Shown: positions 46,101 through 55,340, numbered from the stretch's first letter. The stretch is DNA of 64,000 bases from Blastomussa wellsi (GCA_947652115.1 OX393569.1:22505410-22569409); one strand, 5' to 3'. The notes: generated by a model from the letters alone, not told the origin. Program-made: numbers and translations.

Positions 46101-47845
46101 ATCCTATCGGTGGTGCAGGATACGATAGAAAGGCTCGACAATTTTCAAGGCCCTGACGACTGTAGCAGTTTAGTTCTCCGTTTGGAGTATTTGAACAGAT
46201 CCATTGTGAACAACGCGGAACTTCCGGGGTCGTTTGTATCGTACATTGGTGTGGCAATTAACCACCTGAAGGAAGCAGACACATTAGCCGCTCATGATCA
46301 NNNNNNNNNNNNNNNNNNNNNNNNNNNNNNNNNNNNNNNNNNNNNNNNNNNNNNNNNNNNNNNNNNNNNNNNNNNNNNNNNNNNNNNNNNNNNNNNNNNN
46401 NNNNNNNNNNNNNNNNNNNNNNNNNNNNNNNNNNNNNNNNNNNNNNNNNNNNNNNNNNNNNNNNNNNNNNNNNNNNNNNNNNNNNNNNNNNNNNNNNNNN
46501 TGGCCTATTAAAATGAGGAGGAAGAGGTGGCACTTCTGGCTAAAGAAGGGTGTAACTGCTCCAAAAAAGGTGTAGGGTTTCTCCCTAAAGGGTCTCATGT
46601 TTTTGTTGTTGTTTGTTTTAAAAAAAGGAAGGGTGTCAGTCTCCCCTAGGCCCCTCCCCCTGCCCAAAGTCAGACAACGATATGGTAGGCAACATTACTT
46701 ACAAGCTTGTGTGTTTTCCTCAGGTATGAAAAAATAATTAAACTGTAATGATTTTTTTTAAGTTATGGTTACAGAGTAAAACTTGAAATAATGATGTCAC
46801 TTTATTTCTTACCTGTAATGCTGATACCAAAACGAGACATCCTTCTCTCTACTGTCCTTGTTGACACCCCCAGCAACTGGCCAATCTGTGGAACATTAAA
46901 TCCACTTTCAACAAGACAAACCAGCTGTTCTTCCTTTATATCGAAGTAAGGACGTCCTGGGTTACCACTGTAAATTTTCGAACCACTACAATTGTTAGGT
47001 TGATCATGAGCGGCTAATGTGTCTGCTTCCTTCAGGTGGTTAATTGCCACACCAATGTACGATACAAACGACCCGGAAGTTCCGCGTTGTTCACAATGGA
47101 TCTGTTCAAATACTCCAAACGGAGAACTAAACTGCTACAGTCGTCAGGGCCTTGAAAATTGTCGAGCCTTTCTATCGTATCCTGCACCACCGATAGGATA
47201 CGAGCAATGTTGTCAGCCATGATTGTTGGCAGACCGCGCAGGACCTGGCGCTGGACAGCGAAATAACCGGGTCAGCGGTTAACATTTTAAGAGTTCATAA
47301 TCGATTGATTATCGATTGAGTTTGACGGATGTTGTAAACCCTATCGTGGCATGTTGTAAACCCGATCGTGACGTGTTGTAAACTCATGTTGTAAACCCAT
47401 GTCGTGGCATGTTGTAAACCTATGTTGTAACCCGATCGTTACATGCAGCATAAAGTCGCGTTTGGAAAAATCTTGTGAAGTTCATCGATCGAGCCCGTTG
47501 GCATGTTGTACGTAAACAGAGACGTGGCGTTCGCTTCGTGATGATACAAGGTTGAAAAGTCAATCAAGAACAGTATTCATCGGCAACATGTTGTAAAGTC
47601 AGTTGTCACATGTTGTACGATGTATGTGAACATGTTGTATTGCGATTTAAGACGTTGTATTGTAACTTATGACATATCGTAGTCGTATCGAGAACAACGC
47701 AGAGTGTTTGGGAATGTTGTAATGCTCTTGGGCATGTATAGCATTGCATGATTGAATGTTGTATTGTCAATTCGAATTTTGGCGGGGATGGAACGCCATA
47801 ACCAGACGGCATTTTGTTGAGAGAGGTTCTTGACTGACTACTCAT
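37180..47845 (-). CDS. Dynamin-superfamily (EHD/sarcalumenin-like) GTPase with two C-terminal membrane segments; first coding exon split by a transposon
   Basis: Exons in gene order: exon 1 in two pieces (47845 or 47812 down to 47801, and 45499-45394), then 45249-45138, 44014-43921, 43718-43664, 43564-43424, 43057-42980, 42306-42224, 40785-40684, 40597-40452, 39741-39570, 38390-38278, 37796-37712 and 37248-37180 (stop TAA). All phases agree; the product would be about 455-465 residues. G1 is 'GNHSAGKSS', G3 is 'VDTPGLVDG' and G4 appears as 'SKAD' in place of the usual N/TKxD. A helical stalk region follows. Near the C-terminus are two hydrophobic segments, 'FFGFLGLLLPFVLLINFLA' and 'ALVGMLLFSFLLLIVAKLL', separated by about 40 residues, then a basic tail. 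I infer a membrane-anchored GTPase. I do not know its cellular role and cannot name an orthologue. The 2.3-kb element in exon 1 removes the normal start from this allele as assembled. The next in-frame ATG lies in the first GTPase strand. Confidence 0.75.
38494..38920. mobile_element. 427-bp hAT-like MITE with 8-bp target duplication
   Basis: The ends are 'CCCAGGGGGAGACTCCCC' and 'GGAAGTCCCCCTGGG'. The flanks are CTGTCACT on both sides (38486-38493 and 38921-38928), an 8-bp target duplication typical of hAT elements. The interior repeats 'CCCTAAAAGGTACCA' several times in varied form. It is in a GTPase-gene intron. Confidence 0.8.
41695..42146. mobile_element. MITE with GGGCACGAAATT ends in a GTPase-gene intron
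   Basis: 'AGGGCACGAAATTGCACC' at the left is mirrored by 'TTAATTTCGTGCCCT' at the right. CTTATA flanks both sides and is a probable target duplication. The interior contains 'GTGACCAAG', 'TTGGCGAC' and 'GTCTTGGCGACCA' motifs shared with the element at 60947-61694, so the two belong to one family. A 62-bp exon-like piece inside is treated as chance. Confidence 0.7.
44057..44108. repeat. Palindromic (TCAA)n(TTGA)n microsatellite
   Basis: A TCAA run turns into a TTGA/GATT run at its centre, so the microsatellite is self-complementary. It is in a GTPase-gene intron. Confidence 0.8.
44400..44510 (+). repeat. Small retroposon 3' end with (ATT)n tail
   Basis: 'GCGCTATATAAGTTTTTTAAG' is followed by an ATT-rich tail at 44471-44503. 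This is the 3' layout of many invertebrate SINEs and LINEs. No head or pol III box was recognised. Confidence 0.4.
45690..45975. repeat. Subterminal TTTACAACATG repeats in the left arm
   Basis: There are at least seven copies of 'TTACAACATG' or close variants, many followed by 'CCACGA' or 'GGTTTACAAC'. The right arm has the mirror set at about 47325-47610. Clustered short repeats near transposon ends often bind the transposase. That role is inferred here. Confidence 0.7.
46080..46300 (+). CDS. N-terminal part of a transposase-like protein, left arm (cut by gap)
   Basis: The frame begins 'MADNIARILSVVQDTIERLD' and runs 73 codons into the assembly gap, through 'SFVSYIGVAINHLKEADTL'. It is the same protein start as in the right arm. 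Here the G run near 46228 has four G and the frame stays open, whereas the right arm has three G and shifts. No known domain lies in this part. Confidence 0.5.
46301..46500. other. Assembly gap (200 N)
   Basis: A run of N exactly 200 bases long, so the true size is likely unknown. It sits where the palindromic arm of the transposon stops matching, which makes the local structure uncertain. Confidence 0.99.
46813..47220 (-). pseudogene. N-terminal exon of a transposase-like gene with HTH, right arm (frameshifted)
   Basis: On the - strand the frame starts at 47220 with the same 'MADNIARILS' as the left arm. It shifts near 47070, where one G of a GGGG run is missing, and continues in another frame from about 47050. 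The continuation holds 'GRPYFDIKEEQLVCLVESGF' and 'VPQIGQLLGVSTRTVERRMS', a helix-turn-helix of the type found before integrase-core transposases. It ends at a consensus donor (gtaaga) at 46812. No DDE catalytic residues lie in this exon. Confidence 0.6.
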
Positions 47846-48330
47846 GCCGAAGCGCATCATGGGCACGACGATTATTTTTTGAGTGGGGCGGGGAGGGGGC
47901 TGGTAAGAATTCGGAACGAGAGTGAACAACAATGGAGTGAACGAGAGAGGGCGACTATCGAATATCGAGGCCCCATTAGGGGTTTTTGGGATACGGGATA
48001 TTTGGGTAAAAAATTATAGGGCGCCATTTCTGCAATGACCATAGGTAGAGCAACTTTTTCTGAGAACAAATGCATTGAATTTCTGTCTTCAGAGTGCCCG
48101 AATTTCCGAAAATGGTTCTGGTAATTTCCGAACTTGCGAGGATGTTTTGGCAATCTACGTATAGACGGTGATGAATATGTCCAAAGCTTTGAAAGATGTG
48201 TTCCTGAGCGAGTTCGTTCATTTCTCCAGTTATCATAAAAACAAATGAGAACAAAAATAGAAAGAAAGAGAAAATGAAACATTTGGAAGGCAAGGATCAA
48301 ACAACCACTATACCAAACATAGACCTACAT
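47801..48330. other. 5' end of the GTPase gene and upstream flank
   Basis: 47845-47801 on the - strand reads 'MSSQSRTSLNKMPSG' and carries on into the transposon. Upstream ATGs in the same frame exist back to 47932. The promoter should lie beyond, but I see no clear core element. Overlapping open frames at 47976-48300 on the - strand look fortuitous. Confidence 0.4.
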
Positions 48331-48800
48331 GCTAACCATAACCTTACAGTGGTACATGAACACAAAGCCGAACATAACAGTGAAATACATTACCATGCCT
48401 ACGGTGATAAATATTGCCCTATAGCCATACATGGTATTACTTTGTTATACAAGGCAATACACTATCGTCTTATCGTCATACATGGATCTACACACTTTAC
48501 AGAGTTGTAAATGGCCTTACCCGGCTACGGTAATACCTATTGCCCTGTAGCCTTACATGGTCTTACATAAAAATACTTAACCATACATGGACCTACATAC
48601 GCTACAGAGCCATAAGTGGCCTTACCTACAGTAATACATATTGCCCTATAGCCTTACATGGTCTTACCGATAAAAATATATAACCATACATGGACCCACA
48701 CAAGCTTACTTAAGAATCACACATAAGTCATACATGGCCTCACCTATAATACATATATTGCCTTATAGTTTTACATGACATTACTTAGAAATACATAACC
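48330..48800. repeat. Degenerate minisatellite with ACATGG core, period about 108 bp
   Basis: 'ATTGCCCTATAGCCATACATGG' recurs near 48412, 48539, 48648 and 48755 in variants. Within each unit there are shorter echoes such as 'CATACATGGACCTACA' and 'GTGGCCTTACC'. The open frame across it is a by-product. Confidence 0.7.
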
Positions 48801-49375
48801 ATAAAAACGGACCTGCCTTTCAATTGACTTTCAGCTAGAGTGAATTTATACATGTCCATTATATATCTACGCAGTATTATAGATTTCGCCCTCTAACCTA
48901 CCAAGTCCCAACACAATCTTACATAACGATGTCAGCTATTACCCGCGGCAGTACATACAAACCAGCTTGCTGAGCCATTTACCGTGTTTTAAATAAAGTT
49001 GATTGATTGATTGAGTCACCTTTAGCCTGCATCCTCATTTTTCACTGATTCCCCACTCCTCCTCCCCCACCCCCCCCCCCCCCCCCGCTCCACGTAGGAG
49101 GGTTGAGACGTTCACACCGCGCGCGGTCTTCTTCCTGTCTAATGTGAATCATAACTGATACATTAGTAACAAAAAAATATTCTACAAGCGCTCATGGGAT
49201 CCCTAATGGCTCAAATTGGAGAATATTGTGAATACATGAAATTTCATATGTTTGAACTGAGGATTTACATATCAACAAGCGAGTGATCATCACAGCAACC
49301 AATATGCGTTGAATGCTTGGCTTAAACAGACTCGGATTTGAATTTTTTTGAACGGTTCTTTGCAAACGTTACCGG
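48800..49375. other. Spacer between two arrays
   Basis: It holds 'TAAATAAAGTTGATTGATTGATTGA' near 48990, a retroposon-tail-like end, and a poly-C tract at about 49063-49086. I see no gene. Confidence 0.45.
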
Positions 49376-49379
49376 GAAG

Positions 49380-52300
49380 GCACGGGTTTGATTCACGTTG
49401 GAGATCTGTATTTCTCGTCGAGCTATCCGCATTGGAGCTCTGATTCAGTTTCTCGTCGATCTTAGAGCAGTTACCCTATCTACCGAGGGGACACGGGTTT
49501 GAATCCCGTCGGAGCTCTGATTTTTTTTGCCGACATTACGGCATCGTACCCTTATATATCGAGGAGAGCTAGGTTTCAATTCTGTTGGCGCTCTGAACTG
49601 TTTTGCCGTTGTCAGAGCATCGAACCGCTAACGCGAAGTCACGGGTTTGAATCCCGTTGGAGCTCTGTTTTTTTTTTGGCCGAAATTAGATGGCTTTGAA
49701 TACCGTTTAAGCTCCGATTTTTCTCGTCGATCTTTATAGAGCATTGTATCCCTATAATAAGTATATATCGAGGAGACACGGGTTGGAATCCCGTCGGAGC
49801 TCTGAATTGTTTTGCCGTTGTTAGAGCATCGAACCGCTAACGCGAAGTCACGGGTTTGAATCCCGTTGGAACTCTGATTTTTCTGGCCCATTTTAGACAA
49901 TTGCACCACTTTCGTGGAGGTTACGGGTGCGGATTATTTTGGAAGCCTTGTTTTTTTTTTCAGGATTCTTTGATTTTCGTTAGTCGGCTCGGAATGTGTA
50001 ATCCCCACTTGAATACAGGCAGTCCTCTGGGGGTTAGAGCCTGAAAGCGTTCTGAGGGAAGTACCACCTCATGAGGAACAAGAACCAGTCCTCTCTGCCT
50101 CTCAGATCACAAGATTTTCTGAGTTGACTCGTATGGCACTCATGATACCAACGTGCAATAGCAGAAAGGGTGGGTTTCCAATTCAGGTGCATAGTCCCTA
50201 GCCACAACAGTGCTGCAACCGTACCTCGGGAGCGTGCAGGTAGACAAGCACCAAGTGGAACGCACGAAACCTTCCACACAGCATGGGATTACATTAATGT
50301 AATTTCAAATTGATTTTTCTCGTCGATTTTAGAGCATCGAATCCCTATATATCGAGGAGACACGGGTTTGAATCCCGTTCGAGCTCTGAATTGTTTTGAA
50401 GTTGTCAGAGCATCGAACCGCTTGACGCGGAGTCACGGGTTTGAATCCCGTTGGAAAGCTAAGTTTTCTCGCCGATCTTAGAGCGGTTTGAATTCCGTTG
50501 GAGCTCTTATTTTGCTCGTCGATCTTGGCGTATCGTATCCCAATATATCGAGGAGACACGGGTTTGAATCCCGTCGGAGCTCTGAATTGTTTTACCGTTG
50601 TCCGAGCGTCGAACCGCTAAACGCGGAGTCACGGGTTTGAATCCCGTTGGAACTGTGATTTTTCTCGTAGATCTTAGATGGGTTTGAATACCGTTTTTGC
50701 TCTGATTTTTCTTGTCGATCTTTATAGAGCATTGTATCCCTATAATAAGTATATATCGAGGAGACACGGGTTTGAATGCCGTCGGAGCTCGGAATTGTTT
50801 TGACGTTGTCAGAGCATCGAACCGCTTGACGCGGAGTCACGGGTTTGAATCCCGTTGGAACTGTGATTTTTCTCGCAGATCTTAGATGGGTTTGAATACC
50901 GTTTGAGCTCCGATTTTTCTCGTCGATCTTTATAGAGCATTGTATCCCTATAATAAGTATATACCGAGGAGACACGGGTTTGAATCCCGTAAGAGCTCAA
51001 AATTGTTTTGACGTAGAGCATCGAAGCGCTTGACGCAGAGTCACGGGTTTGAATCCCGTTGGAACTGTTATTTTTCTCGCAGATCTTAGATGGGTTTGAA
51101 TACCGTTTGAGCTCCGATTTTCTCGTCGATCTTGATAGAGCATTGTATCCCTATATGTCGAGGAGACCCGGGTTGGAATCCCGTCGGAGCTGATAATTGT
51201 CTTGTCGTTGTTGGAGCATCGAACCGCCAATGCGGGGTCACGGGTTTGAATCCCGTTGGCACTCTGACTTTTCTCGCCGATATAAGATGCTTTTGAATAC
51301 CGTTTGAGCTCCGATTTTATCGTCGATCTTTATAGAGCATTGTGTCCCTGTATAACGAGGAGACGCGGGTTTGAATCCCGTAGGAGCTCTGACTTTTCTC
51401 GTCGATCTTAAAAGAGCATTGTATCCCTATATATCGAGGAGACACGGGTTTGAATCCCGTTGGAACTCTCATTTTTCTTTTATAGAGCATTGTATGCCTA
51501 CATATCGAGAAGAGACGGGTTTGAATCCCGTCGGAGCTCTGTATTGTTTTGCCATTGTCAGAGCATGGAGCCGCTAACGCGGAGTCACGGGTTTGAATCC
51601 CGTTGGAACTCTGACCGATTTTTCTCGCTGATCTTAGAGCGGTTTGAATTCCGTTTGAGCTCTGATTTTGCTCGTCGATCTTATAGTATCGTATCCCTAT
51701 CTATCGAGGAGACACGGGTTTAAATCCCGTTGGAGCTGTTAATTGTTTTGCCGTTGTTAGATCATCGAACCGCTAACGCGAAGTCACGGGTTTGAATCCC
51801 GTTAGAGCTCTGATTTTTCTCGTCGATCTTTATAGAGCATTGTATCCCTATATATCGAGGAGATACGGGTTTGAATCCCGTCTGAGCTCTGAATTCGTTT
51901 GTCGTTGTTATAGCATGGAACCGCCTAAGCGGAGTCACGGGTTTTAATCCCGTTGGAACTCTGATTTTTCTCGCTGATTGATTGATTGATTGATTGATTG
52001 CGGTTTGATTTCCGTGGAACTCTGCGTTTTCTCGCCGATCTTAAAGCGGTTTCAATTCCGTTGGATCTCTGATTTTTTCATCGATCTTAGAGCATCGTAT
52101 CCCAACATATCGAGGAGACGCGGATTTGAATCCTGTCGGAGCTCTGAATTGGTTTCCCGTTGACAGAGCATCGAACCGCTAACGTGAGGTCACGGGTTTG
52201 AATCCCGTTGGAGTTCTGATTTTTTCTGATGAGTTCTGATCTTAGAGTATCGTATCCTTAGAGCATTGCACCTGTGTTGGGGAGCTCACGTGTTCTAAGC

Positions 52301-52390
52301 CCGAAGGAGCCCTGACTATTTTATTCGAGAATCGCACCGCTTTCGCGTGGGTAATGGGCTCGAATCCCGTAGGAGCCCTAAATTTTTCAG
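49380..52390. repeat. Tandem array of tRNA-like units (about 35 or more)
   Basis: Units of about 50-75 bp each contain a tRNA T-arm look-alike: stem ACGGG, loop TTTGAAT, stem CCCGT, as in 'ACGGGTTTGAATCCCGT'. A second hairpin, GCTCTGA with TCAGAGC, sits where a D-arm would be. A variable middle hairpin sits where an anticodon arm would be: 'CCGCTAACGCGG' in one unit type, 'TCCCTATATATCGAGGA' in another. Three unit types tend to alternate: ending 'GTCGGAGCTCTGA', ending 'GTTGGAACTCTGA', and a shorter one with 'GGTTTGAATACCGTTTGAGC'. The T-loop has T where tRNA has the invariant C56, and no acceptor stem is formed. A unit-free block lies at about 50000-50300. Short open frames across it such as 'SHGFESRW' are by-products. 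Confidence 0.85.
50005..50295. other. Unrelated block interrupting the tRNA-like array
   Basis: About 290 bp lacks the unit motifs. It has an 81-codon open frame on the - strand (50279-50034) with Trp/Cys-rich text and no family I recognise. It may be an inserted retroposon fragment. Confidence 0.35.
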
Positions 52391-52611
52391 GCTTGTTTTA
52401 ATCTCCAATAACATCCACAGTTCTCATATGAATCATTTCGTACAATTCACGTTATTTAATTTCTTTTGCAGAAACTTGAAAACATGAACTGAACTTGTTC
52501 CTAGTTTGGTCAAATTAACACTTCTCCGTCGCGTCGCAAAATTAGCCGTTCTTGTAAAAAGAGTGTACGCGCTATAGGATTTAATTTTTACGTGAACGAG
52601 TTGCTACTTAC

Positions 52612-52788
52612 CGTGAGCTGAGTGAGCAGCTCATGCACTGAATCGGGATGATGTAAGGATTTAAAATCAGTTCCACATCTGACGCATGAAAAACTGCAAC
52701 TCGGATGCCATGCCATGCGCTCGAAGGTTTTCTTAATCTTTCTGGTCTTTCTTTTGCCATGTATCCATCTGTAGTGTTTGACACATTT
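52612..52788 (-). CDS. Possible isolated coding exon (59 codons)
   Basis: On the - strand an AG at 52789-52790 and a strong donor (gtaagtag) at 52611 bracket 177 bp. One frame is open throughout: 'KCVKHYRWIHGKRKTRKIKK' leads to 'HPSCSFSCVRCGTDFKSLHH'. The Cys/His pattern (C-x3-C-x2-C ... H-H) and basic run resemble a zinc-binding piece. Another frame is also open from an ATG at 52805. I find no partner exons, and the pyrimidine tract is weak. It may be part of an unannotated gene upstream of the GTPase gene, or chance. Confidence 0.2.
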
Positions 52789-52809
52789 CTCAAGTCAGGA
52801 CTCATAGTA

Positions 52810-53845
52810 TGACGAACAATTACTCAAAGTTAGAAAATAAAATTGCAAAGAAAAAAAATGCGATATAAACTCTAACGGTTTTGTTTTCGGTCTGGTGTCG
52901 CGCCTATCCAAATTATTCTTTGACTATTTCGAGAACTCAAAGGCCAAGTGTGTGACCTGAAACTCATCTCCCGGTTCCATCGAATTCAAGATTTTCACCA
53001 AATACCAGATCAATACCATTTCAATATTGATGTATAGCTAAGAAAAGATCATCGAGTGTTTGCTGGCGCTTTATCTAGCCAGGTACCGCTTTACTTTAGC
53101 CTCGTAAAAGTAATGTTCACAAAATAAGCGGATTCTAAATTCTGAATGTAAGTGTTTTATGGCTATACAATTATCTGAAGTTACCTCCTTAAGACGTGCG
53201 TTTTCCGTTGTAATCAGTCCTCTTTAATTTTTGCCCACATGCTTTAACTTGGTAATTGCATTCCCTTTTTCAGTCTTGCATCCAGAATCTTCTGAAAAAA
53301 TATGACAAACTGAATGTATATAATTCTTGGGTAATTCTTCACGAACGTTTGTCGGCTACCACACAGGACTTAGAGAGAGTTGCTTTAAAATAATTCTGAG
53401 AACCGCATGCTCAAATATCCCGCTTACCTGCCAGCAAAGTTTCAGATGCATAACAAGTGAATAACTTTGTAGAGCAAGCTTGTTCATCGTGAAAACTGAG
53501 TTCTTGCTCAATGTCCAAGCAAAACTCGTTGTAAGAGGAGCGGTTCACCTGAAGTTGGCGGAAGATCGGTAAACGTTACGGGAAGAGCCAGATTAAAAGT
53601 TGTCCAAGAGATTCAGTGACGACCTCTAGGAGCAAACTAGTCTACTGAAAGACGGTTGCTAAATTTGAAAATGAATGTGATCTGAAGTGCGCATGGATGT
53701 ATAAAATCGCGTCATTAATTAAAATTTCTAATCAAAATGTGTGAATATGCGCGCAGCAAAGAATTAATGATACGTTATTGCAAAATATTCACGGTGATTC
53801 GTACTTCTATTCCCCTTGTAACGAATTTGCATAATTCGTCTAATT
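52810..53845. other. Intergenic DNA, no gene recognised
   Basis: AT-rich sequence without notable open frames or repeats that I can see. Confidence 0.4.
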
Positions 53846-53847
53846 TA

Positions 53848-54137
53848 TATATTTCAAAGCGGGAATCTTTAAAACGGGGAATCTGTAAAAGCGGGAATCT
53901 TTAAAATGGGGAATCTTTAAAAGCGGGAATCTTTAAAACGGGGAATCTTTAAAAGCGGGAATCTTTAAAATGGAGAATCTTTAAAAACGGGAATCTTTAA
54001 AAGCTGGAATCTTTAAAACGGAGATTCTTTAAAAGCGGGATTCTTTAAAATGAGAAATCTTTAAAAGCGGGAATCTTTAAAACGGGGAATCTTTAAAAGC
54101 GGGAATCTTTAAAACGGAATCTTTAAAAGCGGGAATC
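53848..54137. repeat. Minisatellite of about 17-bp units (GGGAATCTTTAAAA)
   Basis: 'AGCGGGAATCTTTAAAA' and 'CGGGGAATCTTTAAA' alternate about 17 times, with 'TGGGG', 'TGGAG' and 'CGGAG' variants. The alternation of AGCGGG and ACGGGG gives a dimeric unit of roughly 33 bp. Confidence 0.9.
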
Positions 54138-54426
54138 AGGAGGAACAGGAGGAACAGTTTTCAATCCTTATAGCCTACGAACAAGCTCCTCCCCATTGGG
54201 AAATTTGCGAAACAAAATTTTAACGCTCGGCTTGTTTCGCTCGCCAAAATAAATATTTCTTTTCACACGCTTTCGCTAGATGGCCTGTCATTTTGTTCTA
54301 CACATTCGTCAGTTTCCATTTGAAGACCCCTCGACGATACTTGATACTTGTACACCTTGCCGTTTGCAGGGAATGATTCAGTGCTTCATATGAGAATCTC
54401 TAGTAGTTCCCGTTATATTCAAGCTT

Positions 54427-54783
54427 AAAAATTAGCCATTTTTTAAATGAGTAGGGGACGAAAAACGAAAAATTGAATCTAGCACGTAAAAGATCATCCA
54501 TAATATTATGTAAAAATACAAAATTTCAGCGTTATTGGCTTAAACGCAAATATATGGTTTTGAGGGACACCTGTCCGTCCAAACCACACCGGTGGACAAA
54601 GCTCTTTTAAATTTCAACTTTTCAAACGTGTATTGCATTTGCTCGATTCAGGTAATGACGCTGAAATTTCGGAAACTGGTATTATTTAACATGGCCTTTC
54701 TTGTGCTCAGCTCAGTTTTTCGTTTCAATCGATTTGAAATTTTTGTACCCAGTCCCCTGCTCGTTTAGAAAATGGCTAATTGG
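54427..54783. repeat. Fold-back element with AATTAGCCATTTT ends
   Basis: 'AATTAGCCATTTTTTAAATG' and 'AGTAGGGGACGAAAAACG' near 54430 are mirrored by 'GTTTTTCGTTTCAA' and 'CCCCTGCTCGTTTAGAAAAT' with 'GGCTAATT' at the right end. Inner blocks ('TTTCAGCGTTATTGG' and 'AATGACGCTGAAATTT') pair as well. It is MITE-like and about 355 bp. Confidence 0.6.
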
Positions 54784-55138
54784 TAAAATATGCAAATTAG
54801 GAGACTTCGTCATCCATAGGGTTGTCCACAACTTTTGAAGTAGCTGACAAAAAATTGGAGGTAGCCGAATGGTGATCAGTATCATTTTTCATATATCTGC
54901 GCCCGTATTAGAATAAAAAAATCACAAAAGTAGCCGGCACAAACGACCCAAGAGAATTGAACGTTTTCAGGTGACACAGCTGTAATTATAGAGAAATATT
55001 TATTGAGAAATATCAAAATTGACGGCCAAAAGTGGCCAGAATAGCCTAGGACATTGGAGAAGTCTGGGACCCAGCATGTTGCCATGGTAACATAATTGTT
55101 ATTCTCACATGGCATGACTGACCTAGTAGATTCATTAT

Positions 55139-55293
55139 AATTTGGTTTTATCAACTGGGTTGGCGTTAGCCCTTCGTCGGAGCGATTCGCTCCGACGAAG
55201 GGCTAACGCTCGAAACGTTAGCACTTGAATCTCTTTACGGTGGCCAATTGACATTATCAACCCAGTTGATAAAACCAAATTATATTGTTATAC

Positions 55294-55338
<45 letters not shown>

Positions 55339-55340
55339 CT
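55139..55340 (+). mobile_element. Penelope-like element end with hammerhead-ribozyme-like palindrome
   Basis: A perfect 24-bp inverted pair (55139-55162 and 55258-55281, 'TTTATCAACTGGGTTG' and its inverse) surrounds a second palindrome at 55163-55209, a 22-bp stem with a 3-nt loop. The strand reading 'CCGACGAAGGGCTAACGC' then 'TCGAAACG' resembles a hammerhead core (CUGANGA, stem II GGGC/GCUC with UAAC loop, GAAA), with C where the core has U. The tail 'CGACGCAGCACCACAGTTTC' is, from memory, common in Penelope-like retroelement copies, which carry hammerheads. The assignment is by recollection. No coding part is present. Confidence 0.55.

Larger units (their letters stand above)
45500..47800. 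mobile_element. 2.3-kb DNA transposon with about 0.8-kb inverted arms (IS3EU-like), inserted in a GTPase exon
   Basis: The termini are 'TATGGCGTTCCATCCCCGCC' and its exact inverse. ACCAGA stands on both sides (45494-45499 and 47801-47806), a 6-bp target duplication. The two arms, 45500-46300 and 47800-47000, match with only a few one-base differences. Each arm carries the start of a transposase-like gene. A 200-base assembly gap (46301-46500) lies at the inner end of the left arm. A 6-bp duplication together with an integrase-type HTH protein suggests the IS3EU superfamily, but no catalytic domain is visible. Full-length arms could be a real fold-back structure or a gap-edge assembly artefact. 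Confidence 0.85.

Noticed and set aside
47872..48300. Overlapping - strand frames upstream of the GTPase gene
   Set aside because: Low-complexity hydrophobic text without family features or splice support.
49499..51723. Many 60-127-codon frames in the tRNA-like array ('SHGFESRW', 'NPVGAL')
   Set aside because: They follow the repeat unit and occur on both strands; nothing marks them as genes.
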